From the NCBI GenBank assembly GCA_023443745.1, contig JAEZTB010000033.1:22452-86451 (forward strand): 64,000 bases of DNA, given 5' to 3'. Under the pieces are notes generated by a model. That model had not been told where the DNA came from and did no database searches. It saw only the letters and a program-made list of their open reading frames with translations. How positions within the stretch are numbered: the stretch's first letter is position 1; every line of letters begins with the position of its first letter. The stretch comes from Bacillota bacterium. GTDB lineage: Bacteria; Bacillota; Clostridia; DSM-8532. Position numbers and translations under genes: made by a program. Positions 7,911 through 16,787 of the stretch are shown here, piece after piece.

Positions 7911-9017
7911 TCATTTTTTCCTCAGATCAATTGAGCATTCCTCCAGAAATTCAAGTATTGCCGGTGTTGACGGAGGACATCCCTTTACGGTGTTGCTTAT
8001 ATCGGCTGTGCAGTTTCCTACACCAATTCCTTCTGCTTTTTGATCCTTATAACCTTGGCCTATTTTAACAGGGTTGTTTCTAAAACGGTTCAAAGCCCCT
8101 TTATCATCAAGGCGTGCCAACGCCTGAATCAAATTTGCATAGCACACTGAACAGGCATCCTTCGGCGCAGCATACCCTGCCAGCTTCTGAACTTTTCCAG
8201 AGGAGGTTGGCTGGGCGATGGTTGTATCCTTGTTTAGCACCATAACCTCTGCCTTCTCAAGATCATAACTGCCAACACCAATCTCGCCGGCTATTCTAAT
8301 GTAGTCTATATCGGCAGGTTTATAGCCCATTGTTGAAGCAATATATGCATCAATCAGAACCGGATCTGTACCACAGAAGACACGATTCATCTGAACCGGA
8401 TTGCCGCCTTCTTCAAAATCAAGATCTCCGCACAAACCATCAACCAGAATAAAATCCGTAGAAATAAGCTTATTCAGGTATGCTATGGGCTTATGGAGAC
8501 CTAAAGTATGAAAATGGCGTTTTTCACTATCTGAAATACAGCCCTTCATGTTTTTAAGGGCACCTGTTACCATTGTCTGACAGTGACCCTTCAAAACAGG
8601 CATGTTGATTAAAAAGTCCAGTTCCAAGGCCTTGTTACTGATCTCCATTTTAATGCCATTATACGACATCTCCGAGTAAGTATCGCTCTTTGTATCAAAA
8701 AGCGGAACGCCGTACTTTTGGGAGATATCCTCATAACCGCAAGTACGAAAAGCCCGTTTGGTGCTGTCTCCCACCCATGAACCTTCCAGGATCATAATAT
8801 TTTGGTGGCCGTGCTCCTGCAAATATTCTATTAAAGCTTCAACCATGACAGGTGAGGTGGTCGCTCCTGTCGATGCAGGCTTTGCAACAACCAAATTGGG
8901 TTTGATTCCGATTCGCGCACCCTTTGGTATCATAGTCTCAAGTTTTGCTCTGTTGAGAACATCCTTCGTCATTTTTCTGGCATCTTTGCCATAGGTTATT
9001 ACAATTTTGTTATTCAT
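7911..9017 (-). CDS. DUF362 domain-containing protein
   Basis: Protein of 368 residues with a DUF362 core: the beginning KIVITYGKDARKM, IGIKPNLVVAKPASTGATT, GHCQTMVTGALKNMKG and FCGTDPVLIDAYIAS. Some relatives carry ferredoxin-type clusters; here the C-terminal part keeps scattered cysteines (CSVC, GNC, KGCPPS) but no standard 4Fe-4S repeat. The enzymatic role is unknown. The ATG at 9017 was preferred over the in-frame ATG at 9056 because a putative promoter -10 (TACAAT) lies at the latter. It is separated from the sugar operon by a strong terminator, so it is probably its own transcription unit. Confidence 0.82.
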   Translation of the reverse strand: MNNKIVITYGKDARKMTKDVLNRAKLETMIPKGARIGIKPNLVVAKPASTGATTSPVMVEALIEYLQEHGHQNIMILEGSWVGDSTKRAFRTCGYEDISQKYGVPLFDTKSDTYSEMSYNGIKMEISNKALELDFLINMPVLKGHCQTMVTGALKNMKGCISDSEKRHFHTLGLHKPIAYLNKLISTDFILVDGLCGDLDFEEGGNPVQMNRVFCGTDPVLIDAYIASTMGYKPADIDYIRIAGEIGVGSYDLEKAEVMVLNKDTTIAQPTSSGKVQKLAGYAAPKDACSVCYANLIQALARLDDKGALNRFRNNPVKIGQGYKDQKAEGIGVGNCTADISNTVKGCPPSTPAILEFLEECSIDLRKK

Positions 9018-9054
9018 TTTTATTTTCACCAAGCCTATATAAGTAGTCATTATC

Positions 9055-9082
9055 ATTGTAGCAGTAATCCACTATAGTTAAA
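9055..9082 (-). promoter_or_regulatory. Possible promoter of the DUF362 gene
   Basis: Minus strand TTTAAC (9077-9082), 16-nt spacer, TACAAT (9055-9060), located just after the upstream terminator and before the chosen start codon. Match to consensus is moderate. Confidence 0.4.
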
Positions 9083-9106
9083 AGGAAACAAAGTTTAATT
9101 CGTCTT

Positions 9107-9149
9107 AAAAAAGGGAATTCCGTTACTGAAAGAACGGAACTCCCTTTTT
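9107..9149 (-). terminator. Strong terminator at the end of the AraC-linked sugar operon
   Basis: A 17-nt arm beginning AAAAAGGGAGTTCCGTT pairs with AACGGAATTCCC plus a T run on the minus strand, loop about 8 nt, with one internal mismatch. It lies 45 nt after the Gfo/Idh/MocA gene and ends the ABC importer operon. The symmetric A/T flanks make it usable in both directions. Confidence 0.88.
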
Positions 9150-9194
9150 CTATCTATTTTATTCCCTGTGCAGTTTTTAACACGTTTGGGCTTC

Positions 9195-10223
9195 CTAATA
9201 TTCAACTTCAACAGGGGTGCGCGTTTTTGCCGATTCCATGATAGAAAGTATGGCCAGGGATGTATTTGCAGCATCATGGATTGTAACAGGAAATTCACTT
9301 CCATCCAGCATACAATCAACGAAACCACGTATGCTTTCAAAAGCAAACCCTTTCGGCTTATTAAAGATTGAATTCTGCACAATCATATCAGGTACAATCA
9401 CCTTATCATCGGTAAACTGTTGTATCATCCTGTGGCTGCTTGCATCGATTTCTATCATCCCCTTGGTTCCAAGAACATTGAATTTAAAATCATTGACACA
9501 AGGGTTAGCATTAGGTGTGATCCAACCGTTCTCCATCTGCGCAATACCACCGTTTTTAAATTCCAGGGTCGTCAGGTACTCGTCAACCGTATCAACCCCC
9601 AAACTCTTTAAAATGCCTTCACGGCTTACGCTATAAACCCGCTTGACTTCATCTTGGAAGAACCAGCGCAAGGTATCCAGACTATGGCTGCCAAGGAACC
9701 AGAGAATCGATGATTTTGAAGCCCATGGCAACATATCGGTCGCCACCCATTTTATATCGTTCAGCCGGATGTAGGCACTGTAGATTTCACCCAGCTCTCC
9801 GTTTTCTACCGATTGATGGGCTACATTGAAAGGCGGACTCCACCGGTTATGAAGATCAACCATAGCCCGAACCTTATTGGCCTCAACTGCTTCCAGTATA
9901 CGGAAAACTTCTTCCCTCGTTGTAGCCAGGGGCTTTTCTATTAAGATATGTTTTTTATTTTCAGCCGCCGCTACGGCAATATCAGCATGTGCAAAATCAG
10001 GGGTTACGATGGCAACCGCATCGCAATCCGAGCTGCGAAACATTTCATTATAATCGCTATATACGCTATTGATGCCCATTTTATCAGCGATTGTTTTTGC
10101 CCTACCACAATCCATGTCACAGATGGCGGTAACCTCGGCAAAAGGATGTGACCGATAAATTTTCGCATGATTTTCTCCCCAAATACCTGCACCGACAATA
10201 GCCATTTTCAGTTTAGAATTCAT
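9195..10223 (-). CDS. Gfo/Idh/MocA family NAD(P)-dependent sugar dehydrogenase
   Basis: Cytoplasmic oxidoreductase of 342 residues. The N-terminal Rossmann fold has AIVGAGIWGENHAKIY and the acidic CDMD after strand 2; the family EKPLATT motif is present, followed by a C-terminal alpha/beta domain with DLHNRW and DTVDEYLTTLEF. Such enzymes oxidise or epimerise sugars, inositols or sugar acids; the exact substrate is not deducible. The ATG at 10223 has AGGAGT eight nt upstream; an in-frame GTG at 10232 overlaps that site and was rejected. It is the last gene of the importer operon and probably acts on the imported sugar. Confidence 0.9.
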   Translation of the reverse strand: MNSKLKMAIVGAGIWGENHAKIYRSHPFAEVTAICDMDCGRAKTIADKMGINSVYSDYNEMFRSSDCDAVAIVTPDFAHADIAVAAAENKKHILIEKPLATTREEVFRILEAVEANKVRAMVDLHNRWSPPFNVAHQSVENGELGEIYSAYIRLNDIKWVATDMLPWASKSSILWFLGSHSLDTLRWFFQDEVKRVYSVSREGILKSLGVDTVDEYLTTLEFKNGGIAQMENGWITPNANPCVNDFKFNVLGTKGMIEIDASSHRMIQQFTDDKVIVPDMIVQNSIFNKPKGFAFESIRGFVDCMLDGSEFPVTIHDAANTSLAILSIMESAKTRTPVEVEY

Positions 10224-10260
10224 AGTAATCACTCCTGTTCATATCAATGTGTATATTTAG

Positions 10261-11091
10261 TTAGCCCTTTACCGCCCCGAAGGTTAAACCGCGAATCATG
10301 TGCTTTTGTACGCTTATGGCAAATATCAGAACCGGCAAAACGCCAAGAACACCCGTTGCCGCCATTTCACCCCATTTGACACCCGAAACCGACAAGTACA
10401 TCATCACAGAGGTAGGAATCGTTTTACTGTTGATTAAAGTTAGAAAATTTGCAAAAACAAATTCGTTCCACGAATTGATGATGCAAAAGATTGCGGTTGC
10501 CGCTAACCCTGGCGCAACCAACGGCAGAATAATCTTCTGCAGTGTTTGCATTCTTGTGCACCCGTCCAAAAAAGCAGATTCCTCCAATTCTTTTGGGATC
10601 TCCTCAATAAATCCTCTCATCATCCATATGGTGAACGGAATGTTAAATGTCGTATAACAGATAACTAAAACCAAACGGGTGTCCAGTATATTGAAAAGAG
10701 ACGCCATCAAAAAATAAGGAATTACGACTGCCATAGCAGGAAGGAATTTCTGACTGAGCGCAAAGAAAGCCCGGTCCTCTTTTTTAGGCCATTCAAAGCG
10801 TGCAAAGCCATATGCGGCAAAGCTGCCGATAAAGAGGGAAATAACAGCCGTTAAAACTGCAACAAGGATACTGTTAATAAAATATGAAAATATCTTGTTT
10901 ACCTTGATTATGGTGGCATAGTTTTTTAAGGTCGGTGTAACCAACCAATTTCCGGGAGTAAATATATCTACTTTGTTACGGAAGCTCACAGCAATCATCC
11001 AAAGAAACGGAAATATAATTCCACAGCAGATGATTAGAATCGCGAGTCCTTTAAGTGCACTTTTTATAAGCTTTATATGTTTATGGCGCAT
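10261..11091 (-). CDS. Carbohydrate ABC transporter permease, MalG/LacG type
   Basis: Integral membrane subunit of a sugar importer, 276 residues with six predicted helices, the first near residues 13-35. The cytoplasmic EAA loop reads EESAFLDGCTRMQTLQKIIL, and the C-terminal MIRGLTFGAVKG ending is characteristic of the MalG family. It starts 3 nt after the MalF-like gene ends, so both permeases are cotranslated. The operon contains no ATPase. Confidence 0.94.
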   Translation of the reverse strand: MRHKHIKLIKSALKGLAILIICCGIIFPFLWMIAVSFRNKVDIFTPGNWLVTPTLKNYATIIKVNKIFSYFINSILVAVLTAVISLFIGSFAAYGFARFEWPKKEDRAFFALSQKFLPAMAVVIPYFLMASLFNILDTRLVLVICYTTFNIPFTIWMMRGFIEEIPKELEESAFLDGCTRMQTLQKIILPLVAPGLAATAIFCIINSWNEFVFANFLTLINSKTIPTSVMMYLSVSGVKWGEMAATGVLGVLPVLIFAISVQKHMIRGLTFGAVKG

Positions 11092-11094
11092 CTT

Positions 11095-12045
11095 CTATTC
11101 CTCCTTACGCTGCTTTTTTATGAGCACACTGCTGATTAGCGTAACCAGTGCAAGCAGTACAAGTGAAATAGCTGCGGCTCTTCCGATCAAACCGTTTTGG
11201 GCATTTGCCATACGGTAGACATGAAGGCTTAGAAATTCCGTTGCATTGCCAGGTCCCCCCTGGGTTAGTACAAAGGCGGTATCAAATAGCTTCAGTGAAT
11301 CAATGGAGCGGAAAAGCAATGCAAGATAGATAAGCTTGCGCATCATGGGAACCGTTATATTGGTGAATACCTGCCAGCTGGTAGCACCATCCATCGCCGC
11401 CGATTCATAGGGTTCATGGGGAATTGAGCGTAAACCCGCATAAATAATAAGCGCTATAAAAGGTGTAAACTGCCAGATATCTACCAGCAGAACAGACCAG
11501 AAGGCCATATTATTGGAAAGCCATATAACCTTTGTATTAAAAAAGAGCTGAAGAAAATAATTAATGATACCATACTCAGCATTGAACATCAGCTTCCACA
11601 TTTGTGCCGCAATGGATGGCGTCATAGCAAGAGGAATAATCAGGATACCGATGACTAAACCTTTTAGCTTGAATTCTGAAGCGTTCAGCAATATGGCAAT
11701 TAAAAAGCCTAAAATCATTTCAGCAGTGGTGGCTAGCACCATGAGAGCAAGGCTGATGAAGACGGAATGCCAGAAATCCGGGTCCGCCCCTGAAAATAGA
11801 CGAATAAAATTTTCAAATCCCACAAACTTAACTCTGCTAAAGTCCCAGCCCAGCTGATAGTTTGTCAGGCTGATAACAAACAGGAAAAAAGTGGGGACGA
11901 CCGACATGGCAAACATCACAATCATTGCAGGCGCAATGAATTTGGTCTGCGGATTACGAATGAGATACCGGCGTATGACCCCTCCCTCATAAGTCTTATT
12001 CTTACTGTTCACAACCTCCATTTTGTCATTTCCCCCATCCGTCAT
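11095..12045 (-). CDS. Carbohydrate ABC transporter permease, MalF type
   Basis: Sugar-importer permease of 316 residues with six predicted membrane helices and the EAA motif YESAAMDGATSWQVFTNI. It pairs with the MalG-like gene downstream and the lipoprotein receptor upstream. Two starts are possible, the ATG at 12045 and an in-frame ATG at 12021 that has GGGGGA about ten nt upstream; the residues between them are not conserved family sequence. Confidence 0.93.
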   Translation of the reverse strand: MTDGGNDKMEVVNSKNKTYEGGVIRRYLIRNPQTKFIAPAMIVMFAMSVVPTFFLFVISLTNYQLGWDFSRVKFVGFENFIRLFSGADPDFWHSVFISLALMVLATTAEMILGFLIAILLNASEFKLKGLVIGILIIPLAMTPSIAAQMWKLMFNAEYGIINYFLQLFFNTKVIWLSNNMAFWSVLLVDIWQFTPFIALIIYAGLRSIPHEPYESAAMDGATSWQVFTNITVPMMRKLIYLALLFRSIDSLKLFDTAFVLTQGGPGNATEFLSLHVYRMANAQNGLIGRAAAISLVLLALVTLISSVLIKKQRKEE

Positions 12046-12074
12046 AAAATTGCCCTTTGAAACTGAGATAAACA

Positions 12075-12099
12075 GCGCCCCGCACCATATACGGGGCGC
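12075..12099 (-). other. Intercistronic stem-loop between solute-binding protein and permease genes
   Basis: Perfect 8-bp inverted repeat GCGCCCCG/CGGGGCGC around a 9-nt loop with no T run. A hairpin here typically protects the 3' end of the receptor mRNA and lowers permease expression, as in malE-malF. Confidence 0.65.
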
Positions 12100-12118
12100 C
12101 GTCCGGATATAGGCATCT

Positions 12119-13516
12119 TTATTTGATCAGATCCTCACAGTCCTTCTGTATCTTCTCACAAGCTTCCTTTACAGGAATTTCTCCGACAAGTGCCGAGCTT
12201 CCGTAGGTACCGGCAATTTCAAGGATTTGATTGATTTGGTCATGCTGGGGGATCCATGATAAGCCTTTTTCAACCAGTCCGTTTGCAGAGATCAACGCCT
12301 CTTTTTGAGCGCCAAAGGAAGGATTGAGTTTAGCAAGTTCTTCATTTTGGAAGGTCGAATCACGGGTTGCAATACCACCTGCTTTAACATAATCTATCGA
12401 TTTTTCTTTGCTGGCCATAAATGCGATAAAAGCCCAAGCTTCATCCTTTTTGGAAGATTTCTGAGGAATGGCGAGGTTCCAGCCCGCCAGTGCCGCACCA
12501 TCTCCCTCAGGTCCAGTGGGAGTCGGTACAAAGGCGACCTTGTCGGCTACCTTGGATGAACTGGGGTTTGTGATTTGGTTGGCCAATGCAGTTGCATCCA
12601 GCCACATGGCAGTCTTTCCCGCCATAAATGCACCCAGCGCTTCTTCATGGGTATATGTACCGACGTCAGGCGGCGCGCATTTAAGCAAATCAGTATAGAA
12701 CTGCAGCGATTCAATCGATTGTTGTGAATTGGCAGTCATAACAGCCTTGCCCTTGCCTATTGTGGACTGATCAATAAATCCACCACCAAAATTATACATC
12801 AGGCTCATCCATCCTGAAGCAAAGTGTATCCCGCGCTGCGCTCTCATTGAAACACCATATAGTCCTTGTTCTTTTCCGTTGAAGAATTGGGCGAGCTCAA
12901 GGAATTCTTTCATAGTCTTAGGCGGCTTCTTGCCGTATTTGTCGAATAAATCTGTGCGATAGGCAATAAACCTGGTCTCACCTGCCGTAGGAATACCATA
13001 ATTAACACCGTTTGCGCCTGCAATACCATTTCGATATGCCGGCATGATATCTTCATAATCAAACCATGACGGTGTCTTGGTCGTATCTTTTACATATTCC
13101 TCAATGGCAACGAGGACGTTTTTAGAAGCATATTCACTCATCCAAAAAGCATCCACCATAAAAACATCGTAATTTCCGGCGCCATGATTATCCAGAAGCT
13201 GTTTGCTCTTAAGATTTGTCTCTTCGACAACATCCCAGGTCACCTCAATGCCCGTCAGCTTTGTAAATTCATCGGTCATTGTCTGAAAAGCGTCGGTAGA
13301 AGGATGAGAAGCCACTGCAACCATTATTTGCTTACCACCGGATTTGGATTTGACAGCATTCCCCCATCCTTCAAGCGTGGATATATCCACATTGGACTGT
13401 CCGGTCTGTGCCGGAGATTCCGGTGTTTTCTGTGAAGCGGCAGGTGCTTGACCGCAGGCTGCCATGCCAAAAGCGAGTACAACACATAAAAGAATTGACA
13501 ATAATCTTTTAGACAT
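12119..13516 (-). CDS. Extracellular sugar-binding lipoprotein (family 1 solute-binding protein)
   Basis: Receptor of an ABC sugar importer, 465 residues. A lipoprotein signal peptide ends at MAAC with Cys21 as the lipidated residue, followed by a Ser/Pro/Ala-rich linker and the two-lobed binding fold (EFTKLTGIEVTWDVVEE; GSSKVADKVAFVPTP). It is the first gene of the operon behind an activator-type promoter. Substrate is unknown; sugar-alcohol or monosaccharide derivatives are plausible given the linked dehydrogenase. Confidence 0.94.
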   Translation of the reverse strand: MSKRLLSILLCVVLAFGMAACGQAPAASQKTPESPAQTGQSNVDISTLEGWGNAVKSKSGGKQIMVAVASHPSTDAFQTMTDEFTKLTGIEVTWDVVEETNLKSKQLLDNHGAGNYDVFMVDAFWMSEYASKNVLVAIEEYVKDTTKTPSWFDYEDIMPAYRNGIAGANGVNYGIPTAGETRFIAYRTDLFDKYGKKPPKTMKEFLELAQFFNGKEQGLYGVSMRAQRGIHFASGWMSLMYNFGGGFIDQSTIGKGKAVMTANSQQSIESLQFYTDLLKCAPPDVGTYTHEEALGAFMAGKTAMWLDATALANQITNPSSSKVADKVAFVPTPTGPEGDGAALAGWNLAIPQKSSKKDEAWAFIAFMASKEKSIDYVKAGGIATRDSTFQNEELAKLNPSFGAQKEALISANGLVEKGLSWIPQHDQINQILEIAGTYGSSALVGEIPVKEACEKIQKDCEDLIK

Positions 13517-13817
13517 AGTTATCTTCCCCTTCTTCTCTTTTATTTGTGGCTGGGAATTTTGAACTGTCCCAAACCATGTCTTGATTATAGAAGCTCAAGG
13601 AATATTTGTATTTATAAAAAACAACTTTGTATTTGCACAATTTTGCAGTCTGTTTCTTATATATTTTACTATTTTTGTTTGATTTTTTAGATATTCGTAC
13701 AGTTTGCACTTATAAAAGGTTCTCCATTTTATTGATTTTGAGGAACAATGAATGGATAATACCCCTGGAAGCAATCTTTTTTCTTTGCATTTTGGACAAA
13801 ATGATAAAACAGGATCA
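13517..13817 (-). promoter_or_regulatory. Intergenic control region of the sugar operon, with TGCAAA repeats
   Basis: An A+T-rich gap of 301 nt between the AraC gene and the solute-binding protein gene. On the minus strand a TATAAT -10 lies at 13584-13589, but the -35 position (13607-13612, AATACA) is poor, as expected for an activated promoter. TGCAAA occurs at 13632-13637, 13642-13647, 13703-13708 and 13784-13789; the first two are 10 bp apart, one helical turn, just upstream of -35. They are candidates for AraC-regulator sites. No protein gene was recognised here. Confidence 0.5.
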
Positions 13818-14711
13818 TTAAAGGAGCGACCGGGCTTTGACAGACTTTTCATAACCGGATGGCGACATATGGGTGTGCTGTTTAAAAGCCCTCGAGAAAT
13901 AGTGTATGGAGCTGAATTTCAACATCTCTGCAATTTGCGTAAAGCTGTAGACTCCTTCACTGATTAACTGCTTTGCTTCGTTAATCTTGATTTGATTAAA
14001 GTATTTCATGATTCCTTTACCTGTATTTTTTTTGAATAACATCTCTAAATAGCTCTTTGAGAACGAAAGCCTTGCTGAGATTTCATTAAGGTTAATAGAA
14101 CCGTAGGCACTATCTACCAGCAATGCAATAACGGTATCAACAATATACCGCTCATTCAGCAGTTGTGTTTTGGTTGTCTGCGTAGCAAAGCTCCCCGGAT
14201 TGGAAGCATTGCGAATAAGGCTGATCAATAAATGTTCCAGTTGCATTTTCACCATCTGTTCCGCACCAAATACCGTGTTAGGCTTCTTAATCAATTCTGT
14301 TTGGTCCATGATATTAAAAGGTTCTGTAAAGACACATTTTCCTTCCCGAAGAATACCCGCGATTATATCTCTTTCTGAGCTATTAAGCGTCAAGGTTTTA
14401 TGCGAAAAAAACTGCATAGCTTGATTAAAGCAGTCAAAGCTTATAATAAATACGCTAGCAAAATCCCCTGTGGCATAAATATTGTGTGGTTCCCATGGGC
14501 AATGAAAGATCGCCTGCCCCTGGTGCAAAATAATTCTGTCCTCACCTGCTACAGCTTCAATCTCTCCAAAATCGACATAAACCATTTCCCAAAAATCATG
14601 ACTTTCGCCGATCCCGATAAAATCCTTAACATATTCAAAATAGTGCAAGGAAATAATAGATCTGATTTCAATTACATTATTTAGATTTGTTTTTACATAT
14701 GTTCTTCCCAT
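13818..14711 (-). CDS. AraC family transcriptional regulator
   Basis: Regulator of 297 residues with an N-terminal cupin-type sensor region (HDFWEMVYVD, QGQAIFHCPWEPHNIY) and a C-terminal double helix-turn-helix (LNEISARLSFSKSYLEMLFK and FTQIAEMLKFSSIHYFSRAF). The ATG at 14711 has GAGGAGG at ideal spacing, whereas an in-frame ATG 72 nt upstream lacks one. It lies directly upstream of the sugar importer operon on the same strand and is the obvious candidate for its sugar-responsive activator. Confidence 0.92.
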   Translation of the reverse strand: MGRTYVKTNLNNVIEIRSIISLHYFEYVKDFIGIGESHDFWEMVYVDFGEIEAVAGEDRIILHQGQAIFHCPWEPHNIYATGDFASVFIISFDCFNQAMQFFSHKTLTLNSSERDIIAGILREGKCVFTEPFNIMDQTELIKKPNTVFGAEQMVKMQLEHLLISLIRNASNPGSFATQTTKTQLLNERYIVDTVIALLVDSAYGSINLNEISARLSFSKSYLEMLFKKNTGKGIMKYFNQIKINEAKQLISEGVYSFTQIAEMLKFSSIHYFSRAFKQHTHMSPSGYEKSVKARSLL

Positions 14712-14875
14712 TTTAGCCTCCTCTGCGGTAATCCATGAGAACTTCATTAAAACAACCCAAATAGGTTTCGGAATAATTTGCATGAAATACTGTTGAAAGC
14801 TTTATGTTATTCACTTTCCAAGGTACAATGCTTTATATCTCCGAAACTCAGGCTAATTTTAGTGCATAAAAACAA

Positions 14876-14904
14876 TTGAACATCTATTAGTAATCCATTA
14901 TAAT
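14876..14904 (+). promoter_or_regulatory. asd: asd promoter
   Basis: TTGAAC (14876-14881), exactly 17 nt, TATAAT (14899-14904), giving a 5' leader of roughly 90 nt. The leader is too short for a lysine riboswitch. Confidence 0.8.
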
Positions 14905-14932
14905 CTTAACTAATTCAATTTGCATATGATAG

Positions 14933-14954
14933 ACCAATAGAATTGCATATTGGT
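14933..14954 (+). repeat. Inverted repeat ACCAATA-N8-TATTGGT in the asd leader
   Basis: Perfect 7-bp arms separated by 8 nt, about 30-50 nt downstream of the asd -10 box. It could be a repressor site or a weak hairpin; no known family was recognised. Confidence 0.35.
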
Positions 14955-15002
14955 TCGATTGAATGTATAAATTCTAGTAAATTCTGAAAGGAGTCGTGTT
15001 AA

Positions 15003-16091
15003 ATGATGTCAAATAAACTGAAGGTAGGTATTGTTGGCGGTACAGGTATGGTAGGACAACGATTTATAGCACTCTTGGAAAACCATCCCTGGTTTGAAGT
15101 AACCTCCATTGCAGCAAGCGCTAATTCTGCAGGAAAGACTTATGAGGAATCAGCAGGCGGAAGATGGAAGCTTACCACTCCTATGCCCCAGTCTGTCAAA
15201 AACATCGTAGTAAAAGACGCCTCCCATGTTGAGGAAGTGGCATCAGAAGTAGATTTCATCTTCTGTGCCGTGGATATGAAGAAGGATGAGATCAAAGCCC
15301 TTGAGGAAGCTTATGCCAAAACAGGAACTCCGGTTGTTTCCAATAACTCGGCTCACCGCTGGACACCCGATGTGCCCATGGTGATTCCTGAGATTAATCC
15401 AAGCCACCTTGATGTTATCTCCTATCAGAGAAAGCGTCTTGGAACACCGGCCGGTTTTATTGCAGTAAAGCCCAACTGCTCCATCCAGAGCTATGTTCCT
15501 GCACTCCATGCCCTTTTGGACTACAAGCCGGCACAAGTCGTGGCCTGTACCTATCAGGCAATTTCAGGAGCAGGAAAGACCTTTAAGGATTGGCCGGAAA
15601 TGATTGATAATGTCATCCCCTATATTGGAGGAGAAGAAGAGAAGAGCGAGCAGGAACCCTTAAGAATCTGGGGCTCCATCCAGAATGGTGCCATTGTGAA
15701 AGCCGCCTCTCCCATTATCACCACCCAGTGCATCCGCGTTCCTGCAAGCGACGGTCATATGGCAGCTACTTTTGTATCCTTTGAAAAAAAGCCCTCAAAG
15801 GATGAGATAATCTCCCTTTGGAAGAGCTTTAAGGGTCGTCCCCAGGAACTGAATCTTCCCAGCGCTCCGAAGCAGTTCATTACTTACTTTGAAGAAGACA
15901 ACAGGCCTCAAACCCGTCTTGACCGGGACATTGAGAATGGCATGGGGGTTACTGTGGGTCGGCTTCGTGAAGATTCTCTGTATGACTACAAGTTTGTCAG
16001 CCTCTCCCACAATACTGTGAGAGGTGCCGCAGGCGGCGGAGTCCTGATTGCTGAGCTTTTGAAGGCCGAAGGCTATATCCAGGCAAAGTAG
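15003..16091 (+). CDS. asd: Aspartate-semialdehyde dehydrogenase (archaeal/fungal-like branch)
   Basis: Reduces aspartyl phosphate to aspartate semialdehyde for lysine/diaminopimelate, methionine and threonine synthesis. The 362-residue protein has GIVGGTGMVGQRF for NADP binding, SNNSAHRW, the catalytic Cys159 in KPNCSIQSY and the active-site histidine in VPASDGHMAATF. The NCSIQ form marks the branch shared with archaea and fungi. AAGGAG lies 9 nt before the ATG. It is a single-gene unit with own promoter and terminator, opposite in direction to the genes around it. Confidence 0.95.
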   Translation: MMSNKLKVGIVGGTGMVGQRFIALLENHPWFEVTSIAASANSAGKTYEESAGGRWKLTTPMPQSVKNIVVKDASHVEEVASEVDFIFCAVDMKKDEIKALEEAYAKTGTPVVSNNSAHRWTPDVPMVIPEINPSHLDVISYQRKRLGTPAGFIAVKPNCSIQSYVPALHALLDYKPAQVVACTYQAISGAGKTFKDWPEMIDNVIPYIGGEEEKSEQEPLRIWGSIQNGAIVKAASPIITTQCIRVPASDGHMAATFVSFEKKPSKDEIISLWKSFKGRPQELNLPSAPKQFITYFEEDNRPQTRLDRDIENGMGVTVGRLREDSLYDYKFVSLSHNTVRGAAGGGVLIAELLKAEGYIQAK

Positions 16092-16153
16092 TCATCCGAC
16101 CCTTCTGACTTGGAAACCTTGTTACTGAATAGAACGTTAACGATTACATCGAA

Positions 16154-16181
16154 AGAGGCTGGATTATCCGCCTCTTTTTTT
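16154..16181 (+). terminator. asd terminator
   Basis: AGAGGC/GCCTCT 6-bp stem with a 10-nt loop followed by a run of seven T residues, about 60 nt after the asd stop codon. Confidence 0.88.
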
Positions 16182-16315
16182 GCTCCTCCGGAGCATTCTT
16201 AAAGCCCGATATCATAAAGTATATTTTGTGTTGTGAGTCTAAATAATACAATAGAGAATGATCGCTTGGTCTTTTATATCATTTGTTATCAATAAAAGTA
16301 TAAGGAGTATATGAA

Positions 16316-16732
16316 ATGGCTGTTAATATTTATATCAATTTTAATGGGAACTGCCGTAAAGCAGTAGATTATTATTCACAGGTCTTTGGTACAGAAAAAC
16401 CCAAAATATTAACCTTTGGAGATTCACCTCCGAGCTCTGACTTTCCTCTTCCCGAAGAAGCAAAAAACTTAATCATACACACACAGCTTAATATTAGTGG
16501 CAGCCTAGTGATGTTTTCAGATACTTTTCCCGGTATGCCTTTTACGGCAGGAAACAATATAAGCCTTACTATCACCAGTAAGAACATGGATGAAGTTAAA
16601 TCCATCTTCAATAAGCTTAAAGATGGCGGAACCGTGGACATGGATTTACAGCAAACATTCTGGAGTAAATGTTATGGCTCTGTAACCGATAAATTTGGAA
16701 TCCCATGGCAGCTTAGCTATGAGAATGAATAA
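16316..16732 (+). CDS. VOC superfamily protein, PhnB-like
   Basis: Single-domain protein of 138 residues built from the glyoxalase/VOC fold. Typical segments are VNIYINFNGNCRKAVDYYSQVFG at the start and MVMFSDTFPG-like, GSVTDKFGIPWQLSY at the end. PhnB-like proteins have no agreed reaction; some act in resistance or are regulators. AAGGAG lies 8 nt before the ATG. It is not obviously linked to asd, from which a terminator separates it. Confidence 0.85.
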   Translation: MAVNIYINFNGNCRKAVDYYSQVFGTEKPKILTFGDSPPSSDFPLPEEAKNLIIHTQLNISGSLVMFSDTFPGMPFTAGNNISLTITSKNMDEVKSIFNKLKDGGTVDMDLQQTFWSKCYGSVTDKFGIPWQLSYENE

Positions 16733-16736
16733 ATAA

Positions 16737-16787
16737 GGACGGTTCTTTCTGGCATCCCAATAGAGAGGGTTGCAAAAAGTTCCGTCC
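16737..16787. repeat. Imperfect long hairpin GGACGG...CCGTCC between convergent genes
   Basis: GGACGG at 16737-16742 pairs with CCGTCC at 16782-16787 around a long imperfect loop, followed by CTGTTTT. It lies between the VOC gene and khpA, which converge, and may serve as a weak bidirectional terminator. The GGGACGG core recurs near 25550-25560. Confidence 0.4.

Noticed and set aside
13595..13852. Small minus-strand gene between AraC and the solute-binding protein gene
   Set aside because: The frame overlaps the AraC 3' end, has no ribosome binding site and contains promoter elements.
14911..15002. Lysine riboswitch or other aptamer upstream of asd
   Set aside because: The leader is only about 90 nt and shows just one 7-bp inverted repeat; lysine riboswitches need about 170 nt and a five-helix core.
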